From: Enterobacter mori LMG 25706
Lineage (GTDB): Bacteria > Pseudomonadota > Gammaproteobacteria > Enterobacterales > Enterobacteriaceae
Reading direction: 5' to 3'
DNA: 49,481 nucleotides
Assembly (NCBI RefSeq): GCF_000211415.1
Contig: NZ_GL890773.1
Span: 1-49,481, forward strand
Below the pieces are notes generated by a model. That model had not been told where the DNA came from, did not search any database, and worked only from the letters and a program-made list of their open reading frames with translations. How positions within the stretch are numbered: position 1 is the first letter of the stretch; every line of letters begins with the position of its first letter. The position numbers and the translations under genes were made by a program. Positions 47,014 to 49,481 of the stretch are shown piece by piece.

Positions 47014-47883
47014 CTAGAAAATATCGTTCAGCATAACGCCCACACCCACACGGGTCTGGTTGAAGTTATAATCGATAAGCGACTCGCCGTAACCGCTGTA
47101 CACCTGCGTATAAAGACGCACATGTTTCGTCACCGGGTAGCTCAGGCCAACCTCAGCACCACCGTAGCCGGTGTTCCAGTTGTACTGGCCTTTCGCGCTC
47201 AGCACGGCATCACCCAGCTGATAGCCAATCTTGAGCTGGTAGTAGCCCATGTATTTGGTGATATCCGGGTTGTCATCGGTGCTGCCCACCACGTACCACG
47301 GCTTAACTTCTACCATCCAGTTACCGTTCTGCGCCATCAGGCGCGTATAGGCACGGTTCCAGCTGCGCGAGGTTGGGTCGGAACGTCCGTTGGAATCGTG
47401 GTTAAACCCCACCTCGACGTCACGCAGCGTCCAGCCAGCAAATTCGTAATCCGTTGCGAAGCCGAGGAACAGCTGCGGCTCATAGTTGGTTTCACGGAAC
47501 GGCGAGGACTCACCGCTGTTGGAGAGCTGCCACCAGGACTTTTGGGTGTATGACGCACCGAGCACCGAGTTCGGCCCAAGAATGCCTCGCCAGAACGGGA
47601 ACGCGAGGCTGAGCTGGAACTTCACCTCATCTTTACGCGCATTATCGGACCAGTTATAGGAACTTATCGCCTCTTTGTTGAGATCGCTGGTCTGGGTATA
47701 GATCACGTAGTTGGTGTCATACGGGTACAGTGTGAACGGATTCTCATGCTCCTGAAGCATATTGGCGATGATGCTGCCGCGCACTGCGGGGGCATCGTGC
47801 ACTTCTTTGACGGTTGCTTCTTGCGCATATGCTGTGAGGGGCAGCGAAACCGCCGCCAGTAACCAACCCAGATACGTCCGCAT
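47014..47883 (-). CDS. pldA: Outer membrane phospholipase A
   Basis: Beta-barrel enzyme that degrades phospholipids misplaced in the outer leaflet, active as a calcium-bound dimer. It has 289 residues as in E. coli. The signal peptide ends near LTAYA-QEATV. The catalytic stretch GFNHDSNGRSDPTSRSWNR carries the His and Ser pair with the Asn/Ser calcium ligands. The C-terminal residue is phenylalanine, the barrel-insertion signal. Divergent from yigI. Confidence 0.97.
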   Translation of the reverse strand: MRTYLGWLLAAVSLPLTAYAQEATVKEVHDAPAVRGSIIANMLQEHENPFTLYPYDTNYVIYTQTSDLNKEAISSYNWSDNARKDEVKFQLSLAFPFWRGILGPNSVLGASYTQKSWWQLSNSGESSPFRETNYEPQLFLGFATDYEFAGWTLRDVEVGFNHDSNGRSDPTSRSWNRAYTRLMAQNGNWMVEVKPWYVVGSTDDNPDITKYMGYYQLKIGYQLGDAVLSAKGQYNWNTGYGGAEVGLSYPVTKHVRLYTQVYSGYGESLIDYNFNQTRVGVGVMLNDIF

Positions 47884-48043
47884 CGGTGGTGTTCTCCTGA
47901 AAGGGTGATATTTAATGAATAGTTTTGTCCGGGCATTCTACAGACTTCTGCAGCAACTTCCGCCTCCTCGTTTCTGAAAGTGGAAATCCTTATTGTTGAG
48001 GCATAAAATCAACATTTTGTTAACAACAAGGATGCAACCCCTC

Positions 48044-48511
48044 ATGTCAGCCACGCTTACCGCCGAAGAAACGTTAAAACTCGTGGGCGAGATTTTTGTG
48101 TACCACATGCCGTTTAACCGCGCGCTGGGGCTGGAACTGGAGCGATACGAGAAAGACTTTGCCCAGCTCAGCTTTAATAATCAGCCAATGATGGTAGGCA
48201 ACTGGGCGCAAAGTATTTTGCACGGTGGGGTAATTGCCTCCGCGCTGGACGTGGCGGCGGGGCTGGTCTGCGTCGGCAGCACGCTGACGCGCCATGACAC
48301 CATCAATGAAGAGGAGCTCCGCCAGCGTCTTTCGCGGATGGGCACTATCGATTTACGCGTCGACTATCTGCGCCCTGGACGGGGTAATCGCTTTACCTGT
48401 ACCAGCAGCCTGCTGCGCGCGGGCAACAAAGTCGCGGTAGCGCGCGTTGAGTTGCATAACGAAGAACAGGTTTATATCGCCAGCGCAACCGCCACTTATA
48501 TGGTGGGTTAA
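48044..48511 (+). CDS. yigI: Hotdog-fold thioesterase YigI
   Basis: A 155-residue PaaI-type acyl-CoA thioesterase. The active-site region is [17 protein letters not shown] and the C-terminal strand is [13 protein letters not shown]. The ATG at 48044 gives [12 protein letters not shown], matching E. coli length and start; the open frame begins 51 bases earlier. E. coli YigI is reported to hydrolyse medium- and long-chain acyl-CoA in fatty-acid breakdown. Confidence 0.92.
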   Translation: MSATLTAEETLKLVGEIFVYHMPFNRALGLELERYEKDFAQLSFNNQPMMVGNWAQSILHGGVIASALDVAAGLVCVGSTLTRHDTINEEELRQRLSRMGTIDLRVDYLRPGRGNRFTCTSSLLRAGNKVAVARVELHNEEQVYIASATATYMVG

Positions 48512-48562
48512 GGCGATAAAAACGGGTAAAATTAATTCACTCTTTTGTAACGGATTTTCCCG

Positions 48563-49459
48563 ATGGATGCTAAACAGACGCGGCAGGGCGTTTTACTCGC
48601 CCTTGCCGCTTATTTTATTTGGGGTATCGCACCGGCGTACTTCAAATTTATCGCCTATGTACCGGCCGACGAGATCCTCACCCACCGCGTCATCTGGTCG
48701 TTCTTCTTTATGATTGCGCTGATGAGCGTCAGCCGTCAGTGGTCCGGCGTCAAAACGCTGCTGCAAACCCCTAAAAAGGTCTTCCTGCTGGCGCTTTCTG
48801 CGGTACTGATCGGCGGCAACTGGCTGCTGTTCATTTGGGCGGTGAATAACCATCACATGCTTGAAGCGAGCCTGGGATACTTTATTAACCCGCTGGTGAA
48901 CATTGTGCTGGGGATGATTTTCCTCGGCGAACGCTTTCGCCGGATGCAGTGGGTAGCGGTCATTCTGGCTTTCTGCGGCGTGCTGGTGCAGCTGTGGACC
49001 TTCGGCTCTCTGCCGATTATTGCCCTCGGTCTGGCGTTCAGCTTTGCGTTCTATGGGCTGGTACGTAAGAAGATTGCGGTGGAAGCGCAGACCGGGATGC
49101 TGTTTGAAACCCTGTGGCTGCTGCCGGTAGCGGCAATTTATCTGTTTGGCATCGCCGACAGCGCCACCAGCCACATGGGCAGCAACCCGTGGTCGCTGAA
49201 CCTGATGCTGATGGCCGCGGGCGTGGTGACCACCATTCCGCTGCTGTGCTTCACCGGCGCGGCGACGCGCCTGCGTCTCTCCACGCTGGGCTTCTTCCAG
49301 TACATTGGCCCGACGCTGATGTTCCTGCTGGCAGTGGTGTTTTACGGGGAAGTGCCGGGTGCGGATAAGATGGTGACCTTCGCCTTTATCTGGGTGGCGC
49401 TGGCAATTTTCGTTGCCGATGCAATTTATACCCAGCGCAGGGTGCGCAAAGGGTTGTAA
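48563..49459 (+). CDS. rarD: EamA-family transporter RarD
   Basis: A 298-residue inner-membrane protein with about ten hydrophobic helices, close to E. coli RarD (296). Conserved stretches include YFIWGIAPAYFK, GNWLLFIWAVNNHHMLEASL and LSTLGFFQYIGPTLMF. Linked by name to chloramphenicol resistance, but the physiological substrate is unknown. It lies 51 bases after yigI in the same direction. Confidence 0.95.
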   Translation: MDAKQTRQGVLLALAAYFIWGIAPAYFKFIAYVPADEILTHRVIWSFFFMIALMSVSRQWSGVKTLLQTPKKVFLLALSAVLIGGNWLLFIWAVNNHHMLEASLGYFINPLVNIVLGMIFLGERFRRMQWVAVILAFCGVLVQLWTFGSLPIIALGLAFSFAFYGLVRKKIAVEAQTGMLFETLWLLPVAAIYLFGIADSATSHMGSNPWSLNLMLMAAGVVTTIPLLCFTGAATRLRLSTLGFFQYIGPTLMFLLAVVFYGEVPGADKMVTFAFIWVALAIFVADAIYTQRRVRKGL

Positions 49460-49464
49460 TGTTG

Positions 49465-49481
49465 CCCTCACCCCAACCCTC
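49465..49481. repeat. REP-like unit cut by the window end
   Basis: CCCTCACCCCAACCCTC directly after rarD is the start of the same unit family found at 5725, 16620 and 19577. The rest lies beyond the window. Confidence 0.6.

Noticed and set aside
48593..49471. Open frame of 292 codons opposite rarD
   Set aside because: Antisense shadow rich in His, Gln and Arg; rarD accounts for the sequence.

Overview
The window is ordinary chromosome from a member of the Enterobacteriaceae. Most proteins are nearly identical in length and sequence to my memory of their E. coli K-12 counterparts. The extra 2-ketogluconate operon, the style of the intergenic repeats and the GC-rich third positions suggest Enterobacter or a close relative; the genus is an inference. 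I see no phage, insertion sequence, CRISPR array or plasmid gene.

Layout. (1) 1-1697: the end of a tRNA operon on the minus strand (thrU, tyrU, glyT, partial thrT) and divergent coaA. (2) 1737-7426: the dipeptide transporter operon dppABCDF on the minus strand, with a long leader carrying a GcvB-type target. (3) 8047-13457: a single-gene tRNA-Pro (anticodon UGG), eptB, yhjX with a YpdB-type site, yhjY, and tag-yiaC. (4) 13420-16575: bisC and the OmpA-like lipoprotein gene yiaD. (5) 16764-22024: a 2-ketogluconate module (ptxS-like repressor, kguE, kguK, kguT) that ends in ghrB, which occupies the kguD position. (6) 22083-25531: a cspA-type cold shock gene with a cold box, yiaF broken by an amber codon, yiaG, and an ABC-F ATPase that is none of the four E. 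coli ABC-F proteins. (7) 25747-36554: fre, ubiD, rfaH, tatDCBA, ubiB, ubiJ, ubiE, rmuC (broken by a one-base frameshift) and udp. (8) 36811-49459: ysgA, metE/metR, yigM, yigL, pldB, rhtB/rhtC, recQ, pldA, yigI and rarD.

Compared with the E. coli order, three blocks are joined in a new way: coaA (about 90 min) abuts dppF (about 80 min), and yiaG (about 80 min) is followed by the ABC-F gene and fre (about 86 min). These are either lineage rearrangements or assembly joins.

How the genes work together: dpp imports peptides; kgu and ghrB would import, phosphorylate and reduce 2-ketogluconate into the pentose phosphate pathway; ubiE, ubiJ, ubiB and ubiD serve ubiquinone synthesis; tatABC exports folded proteins; metE and metR form a divergent methionine-controlled pair. 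No clearly undescribed multi-gene system was found. The best leads are the two single-base gene disruptions, the kgu/ghrB arrangement, the tRNA-Pro anticodon, the unassigned ABC-F gene with its palindromic control region, and a family of paired intergenic repeats.
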